From Halomonas heilongjiangensis (GTDB lineage: Bacteria > Pseudomonadota > Gammaproteobacteria > Pseudomonadales > Halomonadaceae): DNA of 64,000 bases. Location of the stretch: NCBI RefSeq assembly GCF_002879645.1, contig NZ_PNRE01000100.1:111288-175287 (forward strand), written 5' to 3'. How positions within the stretch are numbered: the stretch's first letter is position 1; every line of letters begins with the position of its first letter. The notes beneath the pieces were generated by a model. It did not search any database and had not been told where the DNA came from. It saw only the letters and a list, made by a program, of their open reading frames with translations. Made by a program: the position numbers and the translations under genes. Below, piece by piece: positions 8,022 through 16,346 of this stretch.

Positions 8022-8258
8022 ATGGAACACGACAAGCCCCCCTCCGATTCCGGTGGCCTGCAGCCAATACGCTTCTGGTTGCCGCTGGGACTCTTTCTCG
8101 CCTTCGTGGTGTACCTGCTCTGGGCCGAGCACAGGGTTCACTTCATACAGTTTCTGCCATTTCTCATTCTACTGGCTTGCCCGCTGATGCATGTGTTCAT
8201 GCACGGTGGTCATGGGGGGCATGGTAAACACGGCAAGGGCGGAGGGGATGAGACATGA
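8022..8258 (+). CDS. DUF2933 small membrane protein
   Basis: A 78-residue protein with GAGGTGA eight bases before its ATG. It has two hydrophobic segments (IRFWLPLGLFLAFVVYLLW and FLPFLILLACPLMHVFM) and a His/Gly-rich tail (HGGHGGHGKHGKGGG). This pattern is characteristic of DUF2933 proteins found with copper and heavy-metal genes. The tail could bind metal ions at the membrane surface, but no function is established. Its stop overlaps the start of the next short frame (ATGA at 8255-8258), as in a translationally coupled pair. Confidence 0.8.
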   Translation: MEHDKPPSDSGGLQPIRFWLPLGLFLAFVVYLLWAEHRVHFIQFLPFLILLACPLMHVFMHGGHGGHGKHGKGGGDET

Positions 8259-8392
8259 ATGCCGAGCAAAGCGCCTACGGGCTATGGATACTGGTGGTTC
8301 TGAACTCGGCGGTATTCATCTTTTTTGCTTTCAGCTTCATCAAGCCCCGCAGCAAGACGGGCTCGCGAAGTCTGAGTGCGACGCAAACTTAG
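8255..8392 (+). pseudogene. Truncated membrane protein remnant (methyltransferase-like N-terminus)
   Basis: A 45-codon frame that overlaps the DUF2933 stop by four bases. It encodes a good N-terminus, GLWILVVLNSAVFIFFAFSFIKP. I recall this segment as the start of an isoprenylcysteine carboxyl methyltransferase-like membrane protein that usually follows DUF2933 genes. In those relatives a conserved DWRSFGAF-type stretch comes next; here the frame reads GSRSLSATQT and stops. The rest of the protein is missing from the next 140 bases. It is best read as a decayed or truncated gene at the edge of the island. The family link is from memory, not alignment. Confidence 0.55.
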
Positions 8393-8532
8393 CAGAAGAG
8401 GTGCCGGTTGAGCAGGACCGGTACCACACGTGTCAGGAGTCTGCGTCGCCGCTGTCTTTCCCGGTGCGGGTTGAGCTTGGGATGGGATGCATTCATCGTG
8501 AAGGGCCTCTCACTCATGTCGTGACCAACGCT

Positions 8533-9627
8533 TCATCGGCGCCGAAATATCGTCCATGCCGTCAGGTACAGCGGTACGCCGATCAGTGCCAGGGCGAGGG
8601 CATGGGGCCACAGGATCTCCATGCCGGCGCCCTTGAGGAAGATGCTCAGGGTGATGTCCAGGTAGTGTCGCAGTGGACTGGCCAGCGACAGCTGCTGGAG
8701 CAGGTTCGGCATGCTCTCCACCGGCACCATGGTGCCGGACAGGAACATCAGTGGGAACAGGCCGAAGAAGGCGAGCAGCAGGGCCTGCTGCAGGGTTCGC
8801 GAAACCGCCGCCACCAGGACGCCGAGGCCGATGGCACTGAGCAGAAACAGCGCGGTGAGGGCGAAGAACAGCGGCAGGCTGCCTCTGACCGGTACGCCGA
8901 ACCAGCCGACCAGCGCCAGGCTGGGGAAGAGGGCGATCAGGCCGATCAGCAGGGTGGGCACGGTCTTGGCGATGAACAGTTCGCCACGGCGAATGGGCGT
9001 GACCATGAGCTGCTCGATGGTGCCGACCTCTTTCTCCCGGACGATGGAGGCGGCAGGGTGGACAACGCCGATCATCAACCCCGCCAGGGCGATCATCGCC
9101 AGTACCGTGAAGCTGACGTTGGTCTGGTCCGGGTTGTACCAGGTGCGCAGTTGCGGTGCTACCGCCGCTAATTGTCGCGCGTCGAGTGTCCCCTGGCGCA
9201 TCCGGAAGCCCTCCACCGTCTGCAGCGCATAGCCACGGGCGACGGCGGCCGTGTTGGCGTTGCTGCCATCGGCCAGGAACTGCAGTGCCTGACCGCCGCC
9301 GCGCTGGAGTTCGCGCTCGAAAGCGACGGGGATGACCAGTACCGCCTGTGCCTCACCGCGTTCCAGGTACGGCTCGGCCGCCGCAACATCGCGCAGGTGC
9401 GCCACCAGACGGAAGTTGCCGCCTGCGACGAAGTCATCGATCAGGCGGCGGCTGGCCGGGCTCTCGTCGGCATCGACCACCGCCAGCGGCAGGTCGCGCA
9501 TCTCCATGCCCAGTGCGTAGGCGCAGATCACCACTTCGATGGTGTAGAGCCAGAAGATCAGGAACAGCACCACGGGATCGCGGAAGAACTGGATCAGCTC
9601 CTTGTGCAACAGGCTCGACAGGCGCAT
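8533..9627 (-). CDS. ABC-2 exporter permease (YbhR-like)
   Basis: A 364-residue inner-membrane permease. The start at 9627 (MRLSSLLHKELIQFFRDP) overlaps the stop of the preceding permease gene as TGATG, so translation is coupled; a longer upstream frame would run inside that gene. It has the ABC-2 layout: one N-terminal TM, a large external domain of about 150 residues, then a block of five TMs containing PAASIVREKEVGTIEQLMVTPIRRGELFIAK. It is the last gene of a four-gene minus-strand operon with the E. coli ybhGFSR gene order. The substrate is unknown; drug or small-molecule efflux is the family expectation. Confidence 0.88.
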   Translation of the reverse strand: MRLSSLLHKELIQFFRDPVVLFLIFWLYTIEVVICAYALGMEMRDLPLAVVDADESPASRRLIDDFVAGGNFRLVAHLRDVAAAEPYLERGEAQAVLVIPVAFERELQRGGGQALQFLADGSNANTAAVARGYALQTVEGFRMRQGTLDARQLAAVAPQLRTWYNPDQTNVSFTVLAMIALAGLMIGVVHPAASIVREKEVGTIEQLMVTPIRRGELFIAKTVPTLLIGLIALFPSLALVGWFGVPVRGSLPLFFALTALFLLSAIGLGVLVAAVSRTLQQALLLAFFGLFPLMFLSGTMVPVESMPNLLQQLSLASPLRHYLDITLSIFLKGAGMEILWPHALALALIGVPLYLTAWTIFRRR

Positions 9628-10724
9628 CAGGCCACCTTCTTCTTCAGCCGCCAGGCCGCCAGGGCGAAGACCAGCAGGGTGTAGACGGCGACGATGGCGA
9701 TGCTCGGCCACAGCACCTCGAGCCCGACGCCCTTGAGCACCACGCCACGGGAGATATCGACGAAGTAGCGGCCCGGAAAGGCCAGGGTGTAGAGCTGGAC
9801 CACATAGGGCATGGTGAAGATCGGAAACAGCATGCCCGAGAACAGGATGGAGGGCATCAGGGTCACGATCAGCACGGCCAGCAGGGCGACCAGCTGGGTA
9901 CGGGTCACGGCCGACACCAGCAGGCCGATCCCCAGGGTACAGAGCACGTACAGCAGCGATATCGCCAACAGGAAAGCGACGCTGCCCCGGAACGGCACCC
10001 CGAACCAGAGAAAACCGACGGCGATCACCATCGCCATCTGCACGAAGGCGATGATCGCGTAGGGAATCAGCTTGCCGGCGAGAAACTCGACGGAGGAGAG
10101 CGGCGAGGCATAGATCTGCGCAATGGTGCCGGTCTCCTTCTCCCGCACCAGGGCGAGCGCGGTGAGCAGCGGCGGGAAGGCCATCAGGATCACGGCATAG
10201 AGGCCGGGCACCACGGTGTGCACGCTGCTGAGCGAGGGGTTGTACCAGACGCGGGTTTCCAGCTGCAGGGCCGGCGGCCCCGCTGCATGGCCGAAGCCGC
10301 TGGCGATGGCCAGCGCATGACTGCTGACCAGCGTCGCCGTGGCGGAATAGGTGCCGTCCACCAGCAGTTGGAGCGGGCTCGGCTCATGGCGGGTGAGGGC
10401 GCGTTCGAAACCAGGCGGGATGATCAGCGCCAAGCGGATCTCGCCGCGTTGCAGGGCTCGCTCCACTGCATGCGGGTCGGTCAACTCACGCTCGAGTTGG
10501 AAGACGCCGCTCGCCGTGAACGCTTCCGTGAGTTGTCGACTGGCGGGGGTGTGGTCCTCATCCAGTACGCCCAGGGTGATGTCGTCGACATCGAGCGTGA
10601 TCGCATAGCCGAACAACAGCAGCATGATCAACGGCATGATCAACGCGACCCCGACGGTGATCGGGTCGCGCAGTACGTCTTTCGCCTCCTTGGTCGCCAC
10701 GGCGGCGATGCGCCTCGGGTTCAT
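9627..10724 (-). CDS. ABC-2 exporter permease (YbhS-like)
   Basis: A 365-residue permease, partner of the one downstream. It starts MNPRRIAAVATKEAKDVLRDPITVGVALIMPLIMLLLFGY, the first TM. A long extracytoplasmic domain follows, then LTALALVREKETGTIAQIYASPLSSVEFLAGK and five C-terminal TMs. Its ATG overlaps the stop of the ATP-binding gene (ATGA at 10721-10724), and its own stop overlaps the next start, so the operon is tightly coupled. Two different permeases with one double ATPase imply a heteromeric ABC-2 exporter. Confidence 0.88.
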   Translation of the reverse strand: MNPRRIAAVATKEAKDVLRDPITVGVALIMPLIMLLLFGYAITLDVDDITLGVLDEDHTPASRQLTEAFTASGVFQLERELTDPHAVERALQRGEIRLALIIPPGFERALTRHEPSPLQLLVDGTYSATATLVSSHALAIASGFGHAAGPPALQLETRVWYNPSLSSVHTVVPGLYAVILMAFPPLLTALALVREKETGTIAQIYASPLSSVEFLAGKLIPYAIIAFVQMAMVIAVGFLWFGVPFRGSVAFLLAISLLYVLCTLGIGLLVSAVTRTQLVALLAVLIVTLMPSILFSGMLFPIFTMPYVVQLYTLAFPGRYFVDISRGVVLKGVGLEVLWPSIAIVAVYTLLVFALAAWRLKKKVA

Positions 10725-12421
10725 GATGCCAGCTCCCGCTGTGCGTGCTCGATATGGCCGAGGAAGACCGCTTCCATGCCGGCATCGGCCGGAAGCCGCA
10801 ATGCCTGGCGCAGCTGCTCGAGGGTGCCAAGGGCGACCAGGCGGCCCTGGTGCATCAACCCCAGACGGTGGCAGTAGCTCGCCTCTTCCAGGTAATGGGT
10901 GGTGACGAACACCGTCATGCCGCCGCTGGCCAGGGTCTGGATCAGCTGCCAGAAGCGCTGACGGTTGAGCGGATCGACGCCGGAGGTAGGCTCGTCCAGA
11001 AACAGCACGGCCGGGCCGTGCAGGATGCTGCAGGCCAGCGCCAGGCGCTGGCGTACCGCCGCCGACAGCTCACTGACCCGGCGTGCCTCCATCCCGGTCA
11101 GGGCCGTCATCCCACTGGCCCACTCGATCGTCTGGCGTCGACGCTTGCCGCCAAGGCCGTAGGCGCCGGCGAAGAAGCGCAGGTTTTCGGCCACCGTGAG
11201 ATCCGGGTAGAGCGAGAAGCGCTGCGACATGTAGCCGATGCGGCTACGCAGGGCACGTGCCTGCCGGTTCACCGAGAGGCCGGCGACGAAGGCCTCGCCA
11301 TCGCTGGGCATCAGCAACCCGCAGAAGACCCGGATCAGGGTGGTCTTGCCGGCCCCGTTGGGTCCCAGCCAGCCGATCACCTCGCCCGGCGGCACACTGA
11401 CCGAGACTCGGTCAACGGCAGTGAAGTCGCCGAACCGCACGCAGAGTCGTTCCGCCCGCACCTCGCCACCCTGCGTTTCCATGACGGCCGGTGACACCGG
11501 CGGCGGCGCTGCTGCCGCTGCTGTGCTCAGGGCGATGAAGGTCTCCTCCAAGCCTGGCTCGGCAGGCGTCAGAGTGGCGAGCCCGCGCAGCCGCGCCAGG
11601 GTGGCCGGCGGCAGGTCGGCACCGGCATGCAACTGGATGCGCAATCGGTCCGCCAACCACTGCAGATTCAGCACCTCGGGGGCATCGCGCAGGATGGCCT
11701 GCACGGCGGCGGTCATGGCGGTCCGCACCTCGTAGATCCGCCCCTGGACCCGGGCACGCAACTGCGCCGGGGTGTCCACCGCCAGCACCCGGCCCTGGTC
11801 GAGAAAGGCGAGCCGGTCACAGTATTCCGCTTCGTCCATGTAGGGGGTGCTGACCACCACCGTGCTGCCGTGTTGCTGGTAACGCCGCAGCAGTTGCCAG
11901 AGCTCACGGCGCGACACGGGATCGACGCCCAGGCTGGGCTCGTCGAGCAGCAGCAACGGTGGGGCATGAATCAGGTTGGCGCACAGCGAGAGCTTCTTGC
12001 GCATGCCGCCGGAGAGCTTGCCGGCGGGTCGGTCGAGGTAGGCCTGTAGCCCGGCCATGGCCAGCAGTTCGTGGCTGCGGCCGGCAAAATCCTGCGCCGC
12101 GACGCCGCGGATACGGGCGGCAAACTGCAGGTTCTCGAGGACGCTGAGCCGGTCATAGAGCGTGAAGCCCTGTGACATGTAGCCGACCCGGGCATTCACC
12201 TCGGCCGCCTGGCGCACCGTGTCGAAGCCGAGCACCGTCGCCTGACCCTCGCTGGGATCCAGGATCGCCGCCCACAGCTGCATGAGCGTGGTCTTGCCGG
12301 CGCCGTCCGGGCCCAGCAGCCCGAAGATTTCGCCCTGCTGGACCGCCAGCTCGACCCCTGTGAGCACCTGGCGGCCGGCGAAGCGCCGCCCCAGCCCGGT
12401 GGTGCGGATCACTGCGGTCAT
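10721..12421 (-). CDS. ABC exporter ATPase with two nucleotide-binding domains (YbhF-like)
   Basis: A 566-residue tandem ATPase. Domain 1 has Walker A GPDGAGKTT, signature LSGGMRKKLSL and Walker B LLLLDEPSLGVD. Domain 2 has GPNGAGKTT and FLDEPTSGVD, but the signature is LSAAVRQRLAL rather than LSGGQ, so its second signature is degenerate. The ATG at 12421 overlaps the stop of the adaptor gene (ATGA); an earlier frame start at 12448 is less likely. It energises the two permeases encoded downstream. The fused layout matches YbhF rather than the larger RbbA, which also carries a permease. Confidence 0.9.
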   Translation of the reverse strand: MTAVIRTTGLGRRFAGRQVLTGVELAVQQGEIFGLLGPDGAGKTTLMQLWAAILDPSEGQATVLGFDTVRQAAEVNARVGYMSQGFTLYDRLSVLENLQFAARIRGVAAQDFAGRSHELLAMAGLQAYLDRPAGKLSGGMRKKLSLCANLIHAPPLLLLDEPSLGVDPVSRRELWQLLRRYQQHGSTVVVSTPYMDEAEYCDRLAFLDQGRVLAVDTPAQLRARVQGRIYEVRTAMTAAVQAILRDAPEVLNLQWLADRLRIQLHAGADLPPATLARLRGLATLTPAEPGLEETFIALSTAAAAAPPPVSPAVMETQGGEVRAERLCVRFGDFTAVDRVSVSVPPGEVIGWLGPNGAGKTTLIRVFCGLLMPSDGEAFVAGLSVNRQARALRSRIGYMSQRFSLYPDLTVAENLRFFAGAYGLGGKRRRQTIEWASGMTALTGMEARRVSELSAAVRQRLALACSILHGPAVLFLDEPTSGVDPLNRQRFWQLIQTLASGGMTVFVTTHYLEEASYCHRLGLMHQGRLVALGTLEQLRQALRLPADAGMEAVFLGHIEHAQRELAS

Positions 12422-13374
12422 GGTGGCACGACCAGGGTGTCGGGCCACGGTGCCTCGTCCTGCCAGCGGAGCCAGGCGTCGGCCGGCATGCCGGGCTTGA
12501 GCACGCCGTCGGGATTGGTGACCCGCAGGGTCACTCCGAAGACGGTACGCGCCCGCTCGTCGGGCAGGTGAGTGTCGCGTGGGGTGAACTGGGCCTGGCC
12601 GTCGATGGCACTGACCTCGGCTTCGAAGTAGCGGTTCGGGAAGGCATTGACCCGCACCCGGGCCGGGGCACCGAGCCGAACCCGGCCCAGCACCTGTTCG
12701 GTCACGTAGATCTTCAGCCGGGGGCGGCCCAGGTCGACCAGCACGCCCAGTGACTGTCCCGGCGCGACCACCTCGCCGATCTCCACCGCCTTGACCAGCA
12801 CGGTGGCATCGAGGGGGCTGCGCAGCAGCGTCTTGTCGAGCTGGAGGGCGAGCTGGCTGCGTTGCTGCCGCAGCGCCTCCAGATTGGCGGTGGCCTCTGC
12901 TCGCTGCGCTTGCAGTACCTCGACTTCGCCCGACGCCTCGCGGCGGCGATCTTCGCTGTGCTCCAACTGCTGCGCGGGGATCGCGCCGGTGCGACGCAGG
13001 GTGCGCGCGCGTTGCAGCTCGGCCTCGGCATTGCCGAGATGGTGGCGTGCCGTGTCGAGCATGCGCTCGAGCCGAACCACTGCCTGTTCACCGGCACTCA
13101 GGCGCGCCTCGAGTTCGGCCTGTTGCAGGCGAATGAGGCGATCGTCCAGGCGGATCAGCTCGGCCCCCTCGCCGACGGTCCGGCCCTCGACCAGAGAACT
13201 TTCCACCACGCGTCCGGGGATTTCGGCGGCAAGGCGGATCTCGGTGGCTTCGATACGGCCACTGCCATACAGCAAGCCGGGCGGCAGTTCCGCCGGTCGC
13301 AGCGCCAGGAAGCCCAGATAGCCGCCGGCGGCGAGCAGCATGATCGCCGCGATCGTCCACAGCGAGTATCGCAT
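12418..13374 (-). CDS. HlyD-family periplasmic adaptor of the ABC exporter (YbhG-like)
   Basis: A 318-residue membrane-fusion protein. The ATG at 13374 gives a single N-terminal anchor (MRYSLWTIAAIMLLAAGGYLGFLAL). The lipoyl/barrel half PPGLLYGSGRIEATEIRLAAEIPGRV follows, then a long alpha-helical hairpin rich in Glu, Arg and Gln at about residues 85-185, and the second half with LRSPLDATVLVKAVEIGEVVAPGQSLGVLVDL. It should bridge the inner-membrane permeases to an outer-membrane channel of TolC type. It is the first gene of the four-gene minus-strand operon; only 117 bases separate it from the end of the next upstream gene, which reads the same way. Confidence 0.9.
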   Translation of the reverse strand: MRYSLWTIAAIMLLAAGGYLGFLALRPAELPPGLLYGSGRIEATEIRLAAEIPGRVVESSLVEGRTVGEGAELIRLDDRLIRLQQAELEARLSAGEQAVVRLERMLDTARHHLGNAEAELQRARTLRRTGAIPAQQLEHSEDRRREASGEVEVLQAQRAEATANLEALRQQRSQLALQLDKTLLRSPLDATVLVKAVEIGEVVAPGQSLGVLVDLGRPRLKIYVTEQVLGRVRLGAPARVRVNAFPNRYFEAEVSAIDGQAQFTPRDTHLPDERARTVFGVTLRVTNPDGVLKPGMPADAWLRWQDEAPWPDTLVVPP

Positions 13375-13491
13375 TGCCGCTCCTATTGTCTCTGCACCTC
13401 CCCCCCCCTTCATCTCGGGAGAGGTGTCGGCTGGAGAACCCTCCCACGATCAGTCCGCATTCGCTGCCGACATGGCAGGATCATGAACCCT

Positions 13492-13950
13492 TCAGAGATC
13501 CCGGGCGCGGTTGGTCTGGTGGACCAGGCGCATCGCTTCATGCTGCTCCAGCTTCAGCAGCTCACCGATCAGCTCGCGCGTCTCGGGAATCTCGGCACGC
13601 CCCTCGAGATAGCGGTAGAAGCCGATGACCTGACTGTGGAGATCGAAGATTTCCTGGCAGATCTCGTCGAAGCTCATCTCCGCATAGGGCGCGCTGCACG
13701 ACAGGTGGGACTTGATGGGCGCGTAGGAAATGTAGTCGTAGAGCCAGGTATTCAATGCCTTGGGGGCGGCCTGCCCCTCGAAGCCGGCCACGGCCCTTTC
13801 CAGGGCCGCCTCGTGTTCCGCCAGATACTCCAGCAGCCACTTGGCGCGCTCTTCCTCCTGCTGTGTTGAGCAGTGCTGCAGGCACTCAGCCAAGTGTTGA
13901 TGCAATGCCCGTGTCCACTCGACCACATCGTGAAAGGTTGAAACGTACAT
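13492..13950 (-). CDS. Conserved helical protein, possibly hemerythrin/ferritin-like
   Basis: A 152-residue protein starting MYVSTFHDVVEWTRALHQHLAEC. It is predicted mostly alpha-helical and rich in Glu, His and Tyr (HQHLAECLQHC, EHEAALERAV, LKLEQHEAMRLVHQTNRARDL). The recurring HxxE/ExxH spacing suggests a four-helix-bundle di-iron or oxygen-responsive protein, but I cannot name its family with confidence. The ATG at 13950 is preferred over the upstream frame extension, which is not protein-like. An FNR-like box lies 89-102 bases upstream, so expression may rise at low oxygen. The catalytic role is unknown. Confidence 0.65.
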   Translation of the reverse strand: MYVSTFHDVVEWTRALHQHLAECLQHCSTQQEEERAKWLLEYLAEHEAALERAVAGFEGQAAPKALNTWLYDYISYAPIKSHLSCSAPYAEMSFDEICQEIFDLHSQVIGFYRYLEGRAEIPETRELIGELLKLEQHEAMRLVHQTNRARDL

Positions 13951-14038
13951 CGGTCGATCTCGCTTGAGGAGCCGGGGGGATGGCTCAGGTGAGGAGGTAA
14001 CAACGTTTTCAGCGTAGTCCAATGGCTCCCGGGTCGGC

Positions 14039-14052
14039 TTGATCCGCGTCAA
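14039..14052 (-). promoter_or_regulatory. FNR/Anr-like box upstream of the helical protein gene
   Basis: TTGATCCGCGTCAA matches TTGAT-N4-ATCAA at nine of ten positions. For a minus-strand class II promoter the start would be near 14004, with a weak -10 (TACGCT) at 14016-14011 and a 54-base leader to the ATG at 13950. The plus-strand alternative, toward 14199, has no -10 at the right distance. Confidence 0.45.
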
Positions 14053-14198
14053 GGCGAGCTGTGCTGGCCAGCCCGCATGTCCCATCGAGGTCGTCAAGAT
14101 TGCCTGGCACCGATCACCATGGAACACTGCGTCTCTAGTCGGTAGCCAAGCTGGTCCGCTGGGCGCTGTCGACGCCGTACCTGTTCCGGAGGTAAGTC

Positions 14199-14723
14199 AT
14201 GGCGGTGGGACCATCCAGGCCTGGCGGGCTGAAGCGGGGACTGGCCACGCCGGAGTTCAACGTGACGCTGTTCGCCTTTCTGCTGAACTATCCGTGGGAG
14301 TTCCTGCAGGTGCCGCTCTTCGCCGGCATGCCGACCATGACGCACTGGGACGCGGTGCGCTTCTGCACCCGGGCGGCACTGGGGGACGTGCTCATCGCGC
14401 TCGTGGCCTTCTGGAGCGTGGCGGCTGTACGGCGGCGGGCCTGGATTCGTTGTCCCGATGCCCCGGCGCTATTCGGCTTCGTGGCAGTCGGCGTCGCGAT
14501 CACGATAGGACTGGAGTGGCATGCCACCGTGCTCCAGGACCGCTGGCAATACGCTGAGCTGATGCCCACCCTCCCGCTGCTGGGAACGGGGCTGGCCCCA
14601 CTGCTGCAGTGGCTCGTCTTGCCGCCGCTGCTCGTCTGGCTGGTGCATCGCCAGATGCTCGGCGAGCGTTGGCTGATGGCGTGCGGCGAGCGTGCCGGTG
14701 CGGGAAGCGAGGTTCAGGAGTGA
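14199..14723 (+). CDS. Small integral membrane protein of unknown function
   Basis: A 174-residue protein with about four hydrophobic segments (FNVTLFAFLLNYPWEFLQVPLF, GDVLIALVAFWSVAAV, LFGFVAVGVAITIGLEW and LAPLLQWLVLPPLLVWLV). A conserved-looking NYPWEFLQVPLFAGMP motif lies near the N-terminus. The ATG at 14199 has a strong GGAGGTAAG site upstream. The gene stop overlaps the GTG start of the cardiolipin synthase gene (GTGA at 14720-14723), so they are probably translated together and may act in the same membrane process. I do not recognise a named family. Confidence 0.75.
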   Translation: MAVGPSRPGGLKRGLATPEFNVTLFAFLLNYPWEFLQVPLFAGMPTMTHWDAVRFCTRAALGDVLIALVAFWSVAAVRRRAWIRCPDAPALFGFVAVGVAITIGLEWHATVLQDRWQYAELMPTLPLLGTGLAPLLQWLVLPPLLVWLVHRQMLGERWLMACGERAGAGSEVQE

Positions 14724-16165
14724 CGGGTGCCAAACGTCGTCGGCCCTGGCGCCGGTTGCTGCTGCTGCTCGGCATTGTGCATCTGGTGGGCCTGGCCTCG
14801 TCGGTGGACGCCATGATGTCGAGCCGCACCGCCCAGGGGGCCATTGCCTGGATCGTGTCGCTCAATACCGTGCCCTATGTGGCGGTGCCCGCCTATTGGG
14901 TCTTCGGGCGCACCAAGTTCCAGGGCTATGCCACCTCGCGGCGTGACGAGGACTCTGAGCTGACCAGGGCGTTGGCTGACAAGCTGGCCGAGCTGCGTTC
15001 GCACCGAGTGGCGGCGGCCCAGAGCGACAAGCACCTGGCCGGAGTGGAGCAGTTGGCCAGGCTGCCCTTTCTCGGCAGCAACCGGGTGGAGCTCTTGATC
15101 GATGGCGCACAGACATTCGAGAGCCTGTTCGCCGGCATCGAGTCGGCGGAGCGCTATCTGCTGGTGCAGTTCTACATCGTCAGGGCCGACGAATTGGGGC
15201 TGGCATTGCAGGCGCGACTGATCGAACGGGCCCGGCAGGGGGTCGAGGTCTATTTTCTCTATGACGAGATCGGTAGCTATGCACTGCCGGGCGCTTACCT
15301 GCAGACCCTGGAAGATGCCGGCATCAGGGTCCACCGTTTCCACTCCACCCGGGGGCTGGGTAACCGCTTCCAGTTGAACTTCCGCAACCATCGCAAGATC
15401 GTCGTGGCCGACGGTGTCAGGGCCTGGGTCGGCGGTCTCAACGTCGGCGACGAATACCTGCAGGGTCACCCCCGTATCGGGCCATGGCGGGACACGCACC
15501 TGATGATCGAGGGGCCGGCCGCCCTGGCACTACAGCTGGTATTCCTCGAGGACTGGCACTGGGCCACCGAGGAGCTCCCCGACCTGCCTTGGGAACCGGT
15601 GGTGCCGTCGCACCACGCCACCCCGGTGTTGATCCTGCCCTCGGGGCCGGCGGATCGTTTCGAAACCGCCAGCCTGATGATCCAGCAGGCGATTCATGCC
15701 GCCCACGAGCGGATCTGGATCTCGAGTCCCTATTTCGTACCCGACGAGGGCGTGCTGTCGATGCTCAAGCTGGCCGCCCTGAGTGGGGTGGACGTGCGCA
15801 TCCTGATCCCGGAGCGGCCGGACAACCCCCTGACCTACTTCGCCGCCTATGCCTTTCTCGGGCCGCTGCTGGAGGCCGGGGTCGAAGTGCGTCGCTTCCA
15901 GGAGGGCTTCCTGCACGGCAAGGCCTTCCTGGTGGATGATGTCGGTGCCGCCGTGGGAACGGTGAACCTGGACAACCGCTCCTTCCGGTTGAACTTCGAG
16001 GTGACGGCGCTGGTAATGGACCCGGCGTTCGCCGCCGAGGTCGAGGCGATGTTCGAGGAGGACTTCGCTCGAGCCCGGCAGATGCGGCGCGAGGACATCG
16101 AAGACCAGCCGCTCTGGCACCGGGTGGCGGCGCGGGCGGCCCATCTGCTGGCGCCGGTGCTGTGA
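14720..16165 (+). CDS. cls: Cardiolipin synthase (phospholipase D superfamily)
   Basis: A 481-residue enzyme that condenses phosphatidylglycerol molecules into cardiolipin at the inner membrane. Two N-terminal TMs (about residues 11-30 and 45-62) precede two PLD domains. HKD motif 1 is NHRKIVVADG (about 220-230) and motif 2 is HGKAFLVDD (about 398-406), each followed by the usual Gly-x-x-Asn segment (GGLNVGDEY, GTVNLDNRSF). GTG 14720 is chosen because it overlaps the previous stop, has GCGAGG seven bases upstream and gives the normal family length. In halophiles cardiolipin helps the osmotic response, but nothing here shows regulation by salt. Confidence 0.93.
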   Translation: MTGAKRRRPWRRLLLLLGIVHLVGLASSVDAMMSSRTAQGAIAWIVSLNTVPYVAVPAYWVFGRTKFQGYATSRRDEDSELTRALADKLAELRSHRVAAAQSDKHLAGVEQLARLPFLGSNRVELLIDGAQTFESLFAGIESAERYLLVQFYIVRADELGLALQARLIERARQGVEVYFLYDEIGSYALPGAYLQTLEDAGIRVHRFHSTRGLGNRFQLNFRNHRKIVVADGVRAWVGGLNVGDEYLQGHPRIGPWRDTHLMIEGPAALALQLVFLEDWHWATEELPDLPWEPVVPSHHATPVLILPSGPADRFETASLMIQQAIHAAHERIWISSPYFVPDEGVLSMLKLAALSGVDVRILIPERPDNPLTYFAAYAFLGPLLEAGVEVRRFQEGFLHGKAFLVDDVGAAVGTVNLDNRSFRLNFEVTALVMDPAFAAEVEAMFEEDFARARQMRREDIEDQPLWHRVAARAAHLLAPVL

Positions 16166-16346
16166 TCGCCGGCTGCCAGGGGGGCAGGGGGACAGGGGGA
16201 CAGGGCCCTGCGTAAGGTTGGGGAGGCCTTTGTGACAAAACCCAACAGTGTTCCTGCTCATGATCGGGGCGCTCCCCCGGTACACTGTTCGCATGATGAT
16301 TTCGCCGAGGTCTCGCGGACCGCGGCAACATGGATGAGGCGAGAAG

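Noticed and set aside
16166..16346. G-rich direct repeats (GGGGGACAG) before the L,D-transpeptidase gene as a functional repeat
   Set aside because: Only two or three short units occur, with no conserved structure beyond base composition.
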